DNA of 13,099 bases from Lachnospiraceae bacterium UBA7060 (GCA_002493835.1 DLAA01000164.1:9063-22161); one strand, 5' to 3'; positions 1-7,555 are shown, numbered from the stretch's first letter. Program-made: numbers and translations. The notes: generated from the letters alone by a model not told the origin.

Positions 1-735
1 GAGTTTAACTACATGATTATGCAGAGCTATGACTTTTTGGAGCTTTACAAGAGGTATGGATGCAACATGCAGTTCGGCGGCGACGATCAATGGAGCAATA
101 TGCTGGGAGGCACAGACTTGATCCGAAGAAAACTTTCCAAGGATGCCTATGCAATGACGATTACGCTTCTTATGAATTCCGAGGGCAAGAAGATGGGCAA
201 GACCCAGAAGGGTGCAGTTTGGCTTGACCCAAAGAAGACCACCCCCTTTGAGTTCTATCAGTACTGGCGCAACGTGGACGATGCAGATGTGCTCAAGTGT
301 CTGCGGATGCTCACCTTCCTGCCTCTTGAGCAGATCGACGAGATGGACACCTGGGAGGGCAGCCAGTTGAATGAGGCGAAAGAGATTTTGGCTTACGAAC
401 TGACAAATCTTGTGCACGGAGAGGAGGAGGCAGAAAAAGCGAAAGAGGCCTCCAAGGCGCTCTTTGCCGGCGGCGGCAGTTCGGAAAATATGCCGGCGGC
501 CACACTTAAGGAGGAGGACTTTAAGGATGGCAGGATCGATATTTTGGGAATCCTGGCGGCAAGCGGTCTGGCTTCCTCCCGGTCTGAGGCGCGCAGAGCT
601 GTAGAGCAAGGCGGTGTGTCAGTGAATGGAGAGAAAGTGGCGGATGTCAAGACTTCCTATACCAAGGAGGATATCGCGGCGGAAGAGTTTATTGTGAAAA
701 AGGGAAAGAAAAGTTTTAAGAAGATTTTGGTTTAG
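1..735 (+). CDS. tyrS: Tyrosyl-tRNA synthetase, C-terminal part (5' end outside window)
   Basis: Class I aminoacyl-tRNA synthetase that charges tRNA-Tyr with tyrosine in the cytoplasm. The frame is open from base 1, so about 245 residues of a protein usually near 400-420 are present; the HIGH motif and most of the Rossmann fold lie upstream. Visible landmarks are FGGDDQWSN (tyrosine/ATP pocket, about nt 73-99) and the KMSKS-type loop, here KMGKT at nt 190-204, followed by GAVWLDPKKT. This matches the KFGKT-type bacterial TyrRS rather than the KMSKS-type. The last ~65 residues (nt ~538-735) form an S4 RNA-binding domain with the SGLASSRSEARRAV pattern, which contacts the tRNA. The TAG stop is followed 26 nt later by the next gene, so the two are probably co-transcribed. 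Any T-box leader, common upstream of tyrS in Firmicutes, would lie outside the window. Confidence 0.96.
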   Translation, partial: EFNYMIMQSYDFLELYKRYGCNMQFGGDDQWSNMLGGTDLIRRKLSKDAYAMTITLLMNSEGKKMGKTQKGAVWLDPKKTTPFEFYQYWRNVDDADVLKCLRMLTFLPLEQIDEMDTWEGSQLNEAKEILAYELTNLVHGEEEAEKAKEASKALFAGGGSSENMPAATLKEEDFKDGRIDILGILAASGLASSRSEARRAVEQGGVSVNGEKVADVKTSYTKEDIAAEEFIVKKGKKSFKKILV

Positions 736-761
736 GATCAAAGAGCAGGAGGAGACACATC

Positions 762-1745
762 ATGGAAAAGAGAGCAAAGGGAAGAACACTGATGTCCTAC
801 GCACCGGATATCAAGGTGGTGGACTGCACACTGCGGGATGGTGGTCTGGTGAATGACTTCTATTTTACGGATGAGTTTGTGAAGGCGCTGTATCGTGCCA
901 ATATCAAGGCCGGTGTGGACTACATGGAGTTTGGCTACAAGGCGTCCAAGGAAATGTTTGATGTAAATAAGTTCGGCAAATGGAAATTCTGCGACGACAA
1001 GGACATCCGCGCCGTTGTGGGCGATAATAAGACGGACATGAAGATCGCGGTGATGGCGGATGTGGGCCGATGTGATTATAAAAAAGATATCCTAAACAAG
1101 AAGGACAGTCCGGTTGATCTGGTGAGGGTTGCGACTTACATCAATACGATACCAGCCGCTATTGCAATGATTGAAGACTGTACAAAGAAGGGATACGAGA
1201 CTACGGTTAATATCATGGCGATCTCCAAGGCCAATGAGACAGATCTGGATGCCGCCCTTGACCTGCTTGGTCAAAGCAGTGTGGGAACTATCTATCTGGT
1301 GGACAGCTACGGTTCTCTGTACCCGGAGCAGGCAAGAAGACTTGCGGATAAATACCTGGAGGTGGCTGAAAAATACGGAAAGAAGGTTGGTATACATGCG
1401 CATAATAACCAGCAGCTCGCTTTTGCCAATACCGCTGAGGTGATTATTATGGGCGTCAGTTATCTGGATGCTACGGTGAGCGGAATGGGGCGAGGCTGCG
1501 GCAACTGTCCCAGCGAGCTGCTTTTGGGTTATTTGAAGAATCCGAAATACAACATCAATCCAATTTTGCAGTTTGTGGAGCAGTATATTATTCCGCTGCG
1601 GGAATCCGGCGTGATGTGGGGCTATGACGTACCCTATCTTCTGACCGGCATTTTGAATCAGCATCCGAAGTCAGCCATTCAGTTTATGAAGGAGAAACGT
1701 AAAGATTATTATGAGTTTTATTTGGAACTGTTGGAAAATTTCTAA
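762..1745 (+). CDS. DRE-TIM metallolyase / HMGL-like aldolase domain protein, function unknown
   Basis: A 327-residue protein that looks like the TIM-barrel domain of 4-hydroxy-2-oxovalerate aldolase (DmpG/HOA-like) in the HMGL/DRE-TIM superfamily. The family signature is DCTLRDGG (residues 21-28), whose R-D pair acts in catalysis and metal binding. The HAHNN motif (212-216) supplies the two metal-ligand histidines, and DSYGS (181-185) and GMGRGCGN (241-248) are typical barrel-loop motifs. Family members make or break C-C bonds next to a carboxylate or 2-oxo acid, but the substrate is unknown here. No acylating aldehyde dehydrogenase (DmpF partner) or catechol meta-cleavage gene is nearby, so a DmpG role is unlikely. 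Similar orphan proteins occur in surface-glycan loci, as far as I recall. The start at 762 has AGGAGGAG at 747-754, 7 nt upstream; the ATG at 792 lacks as good a site. The barrel is intact, so the gene looks functional. Confidence 0.85.
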   Translation: MEKRAKGRTLMSYAPDIKVVDCTLRDGGLVNDFYFTDEFVKALYRANIKAGVDYMEFGYKASKEMFDVNKFGKWKFCDDKDIRAVVGDNKTDMKIAVMADVGRCDYKKDILNKKDSPVDLVRVATYINTIPAAIAMIEDCTKKGYETTVNIMAISKANETDLDAALDLLGQSSVGTIYLVDSYGSLYPEQARRLADKYLEVAEKYGKKVGIHAHNNQQLAFANTAEVIIMGVSYLDATVSGMGRGCGNCPSELLLGYLKNPKYNINPILQFVEQYIIPLRESGVMWGYDVPYLLTGILNQHPKSAIQFMKEKRKDYYEFYLELLENF

Positions 1746-1792
1746 TAAATAACAGAAGATATTTATTTGCAGGATAAAAGAGGTGAGATATC

Positions 1793-3502
1793 TTGAAGCG
1801 GGATAAGGACAGGGATCTGGATTTTATTGATTTGGAGGATGAAACTTCGGGGAATGAGGAGTACGATCTGCAGGAGGATGGAGAGGACGAGTGGAAGGAA
1901 GAAGATTTTGAAGGGGAATTAGACGAGAAAACGCTTCGGTTTGTACACAGGATTTTATTCCCAGCCGTTATAGCGCTGGTGGCAGTGATTGTGGCGGTGG
2001 CGGCAGTCTTTATGCAAAAGGGCGGCAGAAAGGCGGAGGAAGAAGCGGTTTTGGCTGCTGTGGAACCGGTCAAAATCCAGGAGGAGCAGGAAGATCAGGA
2101 AGATCGGGAAACGCGGGAAGCAATATCGGAAGAACCAGAAGAGTCCCAGCCTGAGGAAACGATTGTCGTCGATGAAGAGGAGGCCGGTGCAGACGATGAG
2201 GAGAAAGTGTCCGGGCAGGAGAAAGATCCGGAGACGGAAACCATGAGTACCGAGCATGGTACGGAGGTGGATGTGGGCGAACTTCTCTCCTCCGGGGCGG
2301 CAGCGGAGACGGAGGAGGTAACCTTTGGCATAGATGTGGCAAGATATCAGGGGACTATAGACTGGGCGCAGGTGGCGGCGTCAGGCGTTGAATTTGCCAT
2401 GGTGCGTGTGGGGTACCGCGAAGATAAAAGCCGGGAGATCGTTGCAGACAGTAATGCCAGATATAATATGCAGGAGGCGCAGAAGAATGGCATCAAACTG
2501 GGGGCTTACTTCTTTTCCACCGCTGCAGATGAGACGGAGGCGGAAGCAGAGGCTGACTGGGCTGCTGACTATATTTCCCAGTACCAGATTACTTATCCCG
2601 TAGCTTATGACTGCGAGGGATTTGAGCGGGAGTCCAGTGCACAATACGGTTTATCTTCGACCAGGCGGACGGACATAGCGATTGCCTTTTTAGATAGAAT
2701 TTATGAGAGAGGTTATACTCCTATGTTTTACTCCTCTATGGGGGAACTCGCGGGGGATGCCAAGTGGGAGACTTCACGGCTTGAGAAGACTTATCGGATC
2801 TGGGTGTCGCAATATCCGGCACAGCCGTATCCTCAGACAGAAAAATCGTCCTACCAAGGGAATCACGCCATGTGGCAGTATACCAACCGGGGAATGGTGG
2901 CGGGAATCAGCGAGCCTGTGGATGTGAATATCGCCTATTTTGGTTACGAAGGGACGGCCAGTGCACAGAATGAGGAGACGCCGGAGGAGGCACAGGCGGA
3001 TGTGGAGGCTCTCATGCCCTTTACGGATGTAAGCGAGGAAGTGACAGCCAAAGACTCCACCAACCTGCGCAATATTCCAAGCCAAGGTGACGACAGCACA
3101 GTGGTTTACACGCTGCAAAACGGGGAGACACTTACCAGAACAGGAGTCAGTGACAGTGGTTGGTCGAGACTTAAGTACAATGGGCAGACTGTCTATGCGG
3201 TGAGCAGTTACTTGACTACTGACTTAGCCTATCAGGCGCCGAAGGAGGAAGCCCAGGAGGGTGCGGGAAGCGGAGATGGGCTTAAGACAAAATTTGTGGA
3301 CAGGAACGAGCAGGTGACCGCAAAGATTGAGGTCAATCTGCGGGTTTTGCCAAGCGTGACAAATCCGGATGCCACGGTGGCGGCGGTGCTTCACAATGGG
3401 GAATATGCCACCAGAACGGGTATCAATGAAGATTATGGCTGGTCCCGTGTTGAATACAATGGACAGACTCTTTACTGTATCAGCAGCTATCTTTGTGAAT
3501 AA
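1793..3502 (+). CDS. Membrane-anchored GH25 lysozyme (muramidase) with two C-terminal SH3-like repeats
   Basis: Predicted 1,4-beta-N-acetylmuramidase that cuts the glycan backbone of peptidoglycan outside the membrane. Order of parts in 569 residues: very acidic N-terminal tail (1-45); one membrane helix (about 54-75); acidic Glu/Gln-rich linker (76-172); GH25 domain (about 175-385); two SH3b-like repeats (about 415-476 and 505-568). GH25 hallmarks are FGIDVARYQG at the first strand (D181), the DxE pair in YDCEG (D273, E275), MFYSS, WVSQYP, MWQYT and the closing PVDVN. The two SH3-like units share VTAK, NLR, NGE, TRTG, GWSR, YNGQT and SSYL, so they arose by tandem duplication; such modules commonly bind cell wall. 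With no cleavage site after the helix, it is probably a type II membrane protein. The start is TTG, supported by GAGGTGAG at 1780-1787, 5 nt upstream; no ATG lies in frame before the helix. It follows the aldolase gene by 47 nt. Confidence 0.92.
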   Translation: MKRDKDRDLDFIDLEDETSGNEEYDLQEDGEDEWKEEDFEGELDEKTLRFVHRILFPAVIALVAVIVAVAAVFMQKGGRKAEEEAVLAAVEPVKIQEEQEDQEDRETREAISEEPEESQPEETIVVDEEEAGADDEEKVSGQEKDPETETMSTEHGTEVDVGELLSSGAAAETEEVTFGIDVARYQGTIDWAQVAASGVEFAMVRVGYREDKSREIVADSNARYNMQEAQKNGIKLGAYFFSTAADETEAEAEADWAADYISQYQITYPVAYDCEGFERESSAQYGLSSTRRTDIAIAFLDRIYERGYTPMFYSSMGELAGDAKWETSRLEKTYRIWVSQYPAQPYPQTEKSSYQGNHAMWQYTNRGMVAGISEPVDVNIAYFGYEGTASAQNEETPEEAQADVEALMPFTDVSEEVTAKDSTNLRNIPSQGDDSTVVYTLQNGETLTRTGVSDSGWSRLKYNGQTVYAVSSYLTTDLAYQAPKEEAQEGAGSGDGLKTKFVDRNEQVTAKIEVNLRVLPSVTNPDATVAAVLHNGEYATRTGINEDYGWSRVEYNGQTLYCISSYLCE

Positions 3503-3699
3503 GAGGGGCAATCATATGACGATCAGTAACAGATAATAAAGTAAGCTTATGTTAGGTGTAAATAAAATGTTGTAAAAAGCAATAGTTAATAACACGAAAA
3601 TAGCTTATGTTATAAAACGTTATACAGGAATGAAGTGGTACTTTCGGGTGGTTAACTTAAAATTGGAATTTTGAGGAAATAGAATAGCATAAACAATAA
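3503..3699. other. AT-rich gap between lysozyme and terminator, no gene seen
   Basis: About 200 nt with no convincing ORF or RNA gene. The word AGCTTATGTTA occurs twice (3544-3554 and 3602-3612), 58 nt apart; with no other supporting structure this may be chance. The lysozyme transcript probably runs through this stretch to the hairpin at 3700-3745. Confidence 0.5.
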
Positions 3700-3745
3700 A
3701 AAAACAGCCATATATTAATTTGAAATTTAATATATGGCTGTTTTT
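3700..3745. terminator. Bidirectional intrinsic terminator between lysozyme and aroC
   Basis: Perfect inverted repeat of 19 bp: arms 3700-3718 and 3727-3745, with an 8-nt loop. The outer end of each arm is five A/T pairs, so the transcript ends in a U-run from either direction. It sits between two convergent genes and ends 9 nt from the aroC stop codon, the expected arrangement for a shared terminator. Confidence 0.92.
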
Positions 3746-3754
3746 CCCGCTCAT

Positions 3755-4855
3755 TTAATTTCTATATATGGATTTCAGGTAATCCATCTTTGCTCCGGCA
3801 TTGACTAAAAGGGCATCTAAGAGAGTAATTGCTGCCATGGATTCTACCACGACGACCGCTCTGGGGACAATGACAGGATCATGTCTGCCTTTGATGGAGA
3901 TACTGACCTCCTCGCCGGAGTTGTTCACGGTATCCTGAGGGGAAAAAATGGAGGGCGTAGGTTTCACATGGGCGCGCAGGATGATCTGGGATCCGTCGCT
4001 GATGCCGCCGAGAATGCCTCCAGCGTGGTTGGTTGTCTTGACAATATGGCCATTCTGTATACGGAAAGCGTCGTTGTTGGCAGAACCGTGGCGGGTAGAT
4101 ACTTCTGTGCCGTCACCGATTTCCACGGCTTTGACAGCGCCGATGGACATGACGGCTTTTGCCAGATTAGCGTCCAGCTTTTCAAAGACCGGATCCCCCA
4201 GACCGGCGGGAACACCGTCTATTACGCATTCAATAACACCCCCTGCGGAATCATAATTGCTCATGCAGTCCGCCAGAAATTGCTCTGCCCGGGCGGAGGC
4301 TTCCCGGTCCGGCATGGAGGTGGGAGTCTCTGATATGGCGGTCAGATCGAAATTTGCGGGATCAATGGACACCGGTCCGATGGAGCAGGTGTAAGCCTGC
4401 AGGCGGATACCGAATTCGGAGAGAACCTTGGCGGCAATGGCGCCTGCCGCCACACGGCCGATGGTTTCGCGTCCGGAGGAACGTCCGCCCCCGCGGTAAT
4501 CGCGGAAACCATATTTTTTGTCAAAGGTATAGTCTGCATGGCCTGGCCGGTAGCAGTTCGCAATTTCCGTATAATCTCCGGAGTGCTGGGAAGTATTCCT
4601 TATTAGAAGAGAAATTGGGGTGCCGGTGGTTTTTCCTTCAAAAACACCGGAGAGGATTTCTACGGTGTCGGCCTCCCTGCGGGGGGTGGCGATGCGGCTT
4701 TGTCCAGGTCTTCGTCGGTTCAGATATGTCTGAATATCGTTTGTGTCAAGAGAAAGTCCTGCGGGACAGCCGTCCACCACGACACCAAGTCCGGGGCCGT
4801 GGGACTCGCCCCAGGTAGTGATTCGATAGATAATTCCAAGTGTTGAGCCTGCCAT
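3755..4855 (-). CDS. aroC: Chorismate synthase
   Basis: Catalyses the last shared step of aromatic synthesis, removing phosphate from 5-enolpyruvylshikimate-3-phosphate to give chorismate, using reduced FMN as cofactor. The 366-residue length is normal for the family. All usual signatures are present: GESHG (16-20, first signature with the catalytic His), RPGHADYT (103-110), GGGRSSGRET (122-131, second signature), RHGSAN in the middle, and RHDP followed by VPRAVVVVESMAA near the C-terminus (third signature). The ATG at 4855-4853 has AGAAAGGA (plus-strand 4863-4870) 7 nt upstream. It stands alone on the minus strand, convergent to the lysozyme gene and divergent from the carboxypeptidase gene, and is not in a visible shikimate operon. 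As an anaerobic monofunctional enzyme it would rely on a separate flavin reductase; none is in view. Confidence 0.97.
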   Translation of the reverse strand: MAGSTLGIIYRITTWGESHGPGLGVVVDGCPAGLSLDTNDIQTYLNRRRPGQSRIATPRREADTVEILSGVFEGKTTGTPISLLIRNTSQHSGDYTEIANCYRPGHADYTFDKKYGFRDYRGGGRSSGRETIGRVAAGAIAAKVLSEFGIRLQAYTCSIGPVSIDPANFDLTAISETPTSMPDREASARAEQFLADCMSNYDSAGGVIECVIDGVPAGLGDPVFEKLDANLAKAVMSIGAVKAVEIGDGTEVSTRHGSANNDAFRIQNGHIVKTTNHAGGILGGISDGSQIILRAHVKPTPSIFSPQDTVNNSGEEVSISIKGRHDPVIVPRAVVVVESMAAITLLDALLVNAGAKMDYLKSIYRN

Positions 4856-4900
4856 TGTCTGATCCTTTCTAAAACTGTTTGAAGTTTTCCGATAATATCA

Positions 4901-4972
4901 TGCAGGATATCCTGCAAAATTAAATTACATATGAGATATTAAATATAAGATTAAAAAATGCAGATATCTACA
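4901..4972. promoter_or_regulatory. Palindrome pair upstream of aroC, possible operator
   Basis: TGCAGGATATCCTGCA (4901-4916) is a perfect 16-bp palindrome 46 nt upstream of the aroC start. A related, slightly imperfect palindrome, TGCAGATATCTACA, lies at 4959-4972. Both have TGCAG arms around an ATAT core, and their centres are 57 bp apart. The position suits an operator for aroC, or a shared site in this divergent intergenic region. I could not place a confident -35/-10 for aroC, so a regulatory role is inference. Confidence 0.35.
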
Positions 4973-5220
4973 AGAAAGAAAAAGTGTCATAAAAATGAGC
5001 GAAAAAATGATAAATCTATTAAAAACCCTGAAATAGACACGCTTTTTCCTGTAAACAGCATATCATATTATACTAAAAAAGCAAGCGTTATGTTCTGTAA
5101 TGAATGTGTGGCTGTGAGGTGAAAAGCGGGCTGCTTAATGGGATTAGGAACAAAATAGTCCCAAAATGGAATGATTAAAAATCAAATCAAGCGGGCAGAT
5201 GTGTAAAAAAAGGGGGAAAT
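4973..5220. other. AT-rich divergent intergenic region, no gene seen
   Basis: Roughly 250 nt of AT-rich sequence between the aroC upstream sites and the small ORF at 5221. I see no ORF with a ribosome binding site and no strong hairpin. A weak inverted repeat (GTGTC at 4984-4988 and GACAC at 5036-5040, flanked by A-run and T-run) has only five pairs and a 47-nt loop, so I do not call it a terminator. Confidence 0.5.
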
Positions 5221-5304
5221 ATGACAGATTTACATAAAAAAGGGCTGTACAAAAAAATTTTATATGTTATGATATATGTCAGAATTGCAAAGAGAATGAT
5301 TTGA
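5221..5304 (+). CDS. Possible small ORF (27 codons) overlapping the carboxypeptidase start
   Basis: ATG at 5221 is preceded by a strong purine-rich site (AGGGGG at 5211-5216, 4 nt upstream). The ORF encodes a 27-residue basic peptide with a hydrophobic patch (KKILYVMIYVRIAK) and stops with TGA at 5302-5304. That stop overlaps the in-frame TTG at 5301 of the next gene (TTGA), a geometry typical of translational coupling. It could be a real membrane-active or leader peptide. Against it: a promoter-like sequence (5246-5273) lies inside it, and so short an ORF can arise by chance. I recognise no family. Confidence 0.33.
   Translation: MTDLHKKGLYKKILYVMIYVRIAKRMI
5246..5273 (+). promoter_or_regulatory. 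Possible promoter for the carboxypeptidase gene
   Basis: TGTACA (5246-5251) and TATGAT (5268-5273) are 16 bp apart, with TG one base before the -10 (extended -10 form). The -35 matches consensus at four of six positions. It would start transcription near 5280, just before the TTG/ATG starts. It is incompatible with expression of the small ORF at 5221 from this promoter. Confidence 0.4.
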
Positions 5305-5312
5305 GGGCCCGT

Positions 5313-6371
5313 ATGGAAAAAACATTTCGGCAAAACATAATTTCATATTTTACGGGTATAGCCAAAAGAAATAAATTTCTGAAATATCCCAGTCTTGCAA
5401 TGATGCTTGTTGTATTGCTTATTTATTATATTGGGAGACATTTTGTTACGAATGGAAAGCGCTATGCGAGTATGTTTTTTATTGCAGTCTTTTTTGTCAG
5501 CAGCTGCAGTTTTTCTTATGCGGTTTTTGCAGAGCGTACAGGGTTTACCAGCGTGCAGGAAACCTATAGTGCGGTTGTGGAGATCTCGGATGTTTCTCTT
5601 GCAGAGTTAGAACCGGTTACCGCTAGCAGTGAAGCGATTCAGGGTGAGAGAGTTTTGATGTCAGAGCATGAGGATGAAGATGTGCAAACTTATACACTGG
5701 ATGATCTGCTGGAAAATCATGAACATGACCATGGAGCGGCAGAGACGGAAACGGATCGTGCAAAAATGGGAAATATTCAGAGTGGGGAGAGACCGGTCTT
5801 TGACTCTTCTGACTGGCGGTTGGTTTTGATTAACAAGCAGCATCCGATTCCTGAGGAGTATGATTTTAAGCTGGGGACTTTTGCATCCGGTATGCGCTGT
5901 GATGAGCGTGTGATTGAAGATTTGCTTCTTATGATGCAGGCGGCAAAGAAGAACGGTTTAAATCTCGTGGTCAGATCTCCGTATCGAACTTCTGATCATC
6001 AGGAAGATAATTTCAATAATAGGATTAAATCCTATATGAAACAGGGATTGTCCTATATGGAAGCTTATAAGGCCACTTCCAGAGTAATTACGATTCCCGG
6101 ATGCAGTGAGCATGAAGTGGGATTGGCGCTTGATATTACTTCCGACACCTTTATCCCGCTTCTACAGGGTTTTGCTGATACAGAGGAGGGAGAATGGCTG
6201 GAGGAGCACAGTCATGAATATGGTTTCATTCTGCGTTATCCCTCAGGTAAGGAATATATTACAGGTATTGAGTATGAACCTTGGCATTTCCGCTATGTGG
6301 GCAGGGAAGCGGCTGCGGTTATGAAAGACGAGGGGCTGTGCCTGGAAGAGTTTTGGGACAAATACTTGTAG
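5313..6371 (+). CDS. Membrane-anchored VanY-like D-alanyl-D-alanine carboxypeptidase (M15B)
   Basis: Predicted zinc peptidase that removes the terminal D-Ala from peptidoglycan stem peptides outside the membrane. Numbering from the TTG at 5301, there are two hydrophobic segments (about 30-48 and 56-77), a variable linker with a His/Asp/Glu-rich patch (120-146), and the M15B domain (about 165-350). Domain motifs are RSPYRT (225-230), SEHEVGLALD (269-278) with H271 and D278 as zinc ligands, and YEPWHFRYVG (325-334) with E326 as catalytic base and H329 as third ligand. All key residues are present, so it should be active. Start choice: ATG 5313 has GAGGG at 5303-5307, 5 nt upstream; TTG 5301 would add four residues and could be coupled to the small ORF. 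No vanA/vanX or vanRS genes are nearby, so this is more likely a cell-wall maintenance enzyme than a glycopeptide-resistance determinant. Confidence 0.88.
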   Translation: MEKTFRQNIISYFTGIAKRNKFLKYPSLAMMLVVLLIYYIGRHFVTNGKRYASMFFIAVFFVSSCSFSYAVFAERTGFTSVQETYSAVVEISDVSLAELEPVTASSEAIQGERVLMSEHEDEDVQTYTLDDLLENHEHDHGAAETETDRAKMGNIQSGERPVFDSSDWRLVLINKQHPIPEEYDFKLGTFASGMRCDERVIEDLLLMMQAAKKNGLNLVVRSPYRTSDHQEDNFNNRIKSYMKQGLSYMEAYKATSRVITIPGCSEHEVGLALDITSDTFIPLLQGFADTEEGEWLEEHSHEYGFILRYPSGKEYITGIEYEPWHFRYVGREAAAVMKDEGLCLEEFWDKYL

Positions 6372-6427
6372 TGCTGTGTTTGCGTGGGATTGAGTGATTA
6401 CTTTATGGAATAAGAAATGAGGTTCGC

Positions 6428-7555
6428 ATGTACAAGATTTTAAAACAGGAAGGCAGGGCGAAGCGCGCTGAGTTAACGACAGTACACGGCACGATACAGA
6501 CCCCTGTCTTTATGAATGTTGGAACGGCAGCTGCCATTAAGGGCGCGGTGTCTACAGAAGATTTAGAGCAGATTGGTACGCAGGTAGAGCTGTCAAATAC
6601 TTATCATCTGCATGTTAGGCCGGGTGACCGAGTGATCAGGCAGCTTGGAGGACTGCATAGGTTTATGTCCTGGAACAGGCCGATTTTGACGGATTCCGGC
6701 GGATTTCAAGTATTTTCACTGGCGGGGCTCCGCAGGATTAAGGAGGAGGGGGTGTACTTTCATTCGCATATAGATGGACGGAAGATCTTTATGGGACCCG
6801 AGGAGAGTATGCAGATTCAGTCCAATCTGGCATCTACAATTGCTATGGCTTTTGACGAGTGTCCGCCAAGCATGGCGGAGCGCAAGTATGTGGAGGATTC
6901 TGTAGCGCGCACGACCAGATGGCTTAGACGTTGTAAACAGGAGATGGAGCGTCTGAATGGATTGGAGGATACCATCAATAAAAAACAGCTGCTATTTGGA
7001 ATCAATCAGGGAGCAATTTTTGATGATATTCGCTGCGATCATGCGAACCAGATTGCGGAGCTGGACTGTGACGGCTATGCGCTGGGCGGGCTTGCCGTGG
7101 GTGAGAGTCATGAACAGATGTACCATGTGATCGAAGAGACACTGCCGTGGCTTCCAAAGGATAAACCTACTTATTTAATGGGAGTTGGAACACCAGCCAA
7201 TATTCTGGAGGCAGTGGAACGAGGCGTGGATTTTTTTGACTGTGTCTATCCTACAAGAAACGGGCGGCATGGTCATCTCTATACTAATCATGGAAAAATC
7301 AATCTCTTTAACGCGAAATATGAGCTGGATGATAAACCTATCGAGGAGGGATGTATGTGCCCGGCTTGCAGAAGATACTCCAGGGCTTATATCAGGCACT
7401 TGCTTAAAGCGAAGGAAATGCTGGGCATGCGTTTATGTGTGCTGCATAATCTATTCTTTTATAATACGATGATGGCAGAAATCAGAGATGCCTTGGATGA
7501 GGGGCGTTTCGCGGCTTATAAGAGACAGAAGCTTGCAGGGATGCAGGGTGAATAA
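6428..7555 (+). CDS. tgt: Queuine/preQ1 tRNA-guanine transglycosylase
   Basis: Swaps guanine-34 for the queuosine precursor preQ1 in the anticodon of GUN-type tRNAs (Tyr, His, Asn, Asp). At 375 residues it is a normal bacterial Tgt. Seen motifs: LTDSGGFQVFSL (87-98) with D89 as the base-recognition Asp, MAFDECPP (140-147), GGLAVGE (220-226), DFFDCVYPTRNGRHG (268-282) containing the nucleophile Asp, and the structural zinc site C309-x-C311-x2-C314 with H340. The ATG has GAGG at 6419-6422, 5 nt upstream. It lies 56 nt after the carboxypeptidase gene and 104 nt before yajC. The tgt-yajC neighbourhood is classical in bacteria, but queA and secDF do not flank it here. Confidence 0.97.
   Translation: MYKILKQEGRAKRAELTTVHGTIQTPVFMNVGTAAAIKGAVSTEDLEQIGTQVELSNTYHLHVRPGDRVIRQLGGLHRFMSWNRPILTDSGGFQVFSLAGLRRIKEEGVYFHSHIDGRKIFMGPEESMQIQSNLASTIAMAFDECPPSMAERKYVEDSVARTTRWLRRCKQEMERLNGLEDTINKKQLLFGINQGAIFDDIRCDHANQIAELDCDGYALGGLAVGESHEQMYHVIEETLPWLPKDKPTYLMGVGTPANILEAVERGVDFFDCVYPTRNGRHGHLYTNHGKINLFNAKYELDDKPIEEGCMCPACRRYSRAYIRHLLKAKEMLGMRLCVLHNLFFYNTMMAEIRDALDEGRFAAYKRQKLAGMQGE

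Noticed and set aside
1092..1664. 190-codon minus-strand ORF antisense to the aldolase gene
   Set aside because: No recognisable motifs; the plus-strand frame carries the full set of DRE-TIM signatures.
1746..1790. Short AAATA ... TATTT repeat between aldolase and lysozyme genes as a terminator
   Set aside because: Weak all-A/T stem with no following T-run; the 47-nt gap is more consistent with an operon.
3881..4333. 150-codon plus-strand ORF opposite aroC
   Set aside because: Shadow of aroC, whose family signatures are complete on the minus strand.
4979..5047. A-run GTGTC ... GACAC T-run inverted repeat as a terminator
   Set aside because: Only five contiguous pairs, a 47-nt loop and an unpaired CG between stem and T-run.
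5313..6371. Vancomycin resistance determinant
   Set aside because: The protein is VanY-like, but no ligase, VanX, VanH or two-component regulator is nearby, and such carboxypeptidases are common housekeeping enzymes.
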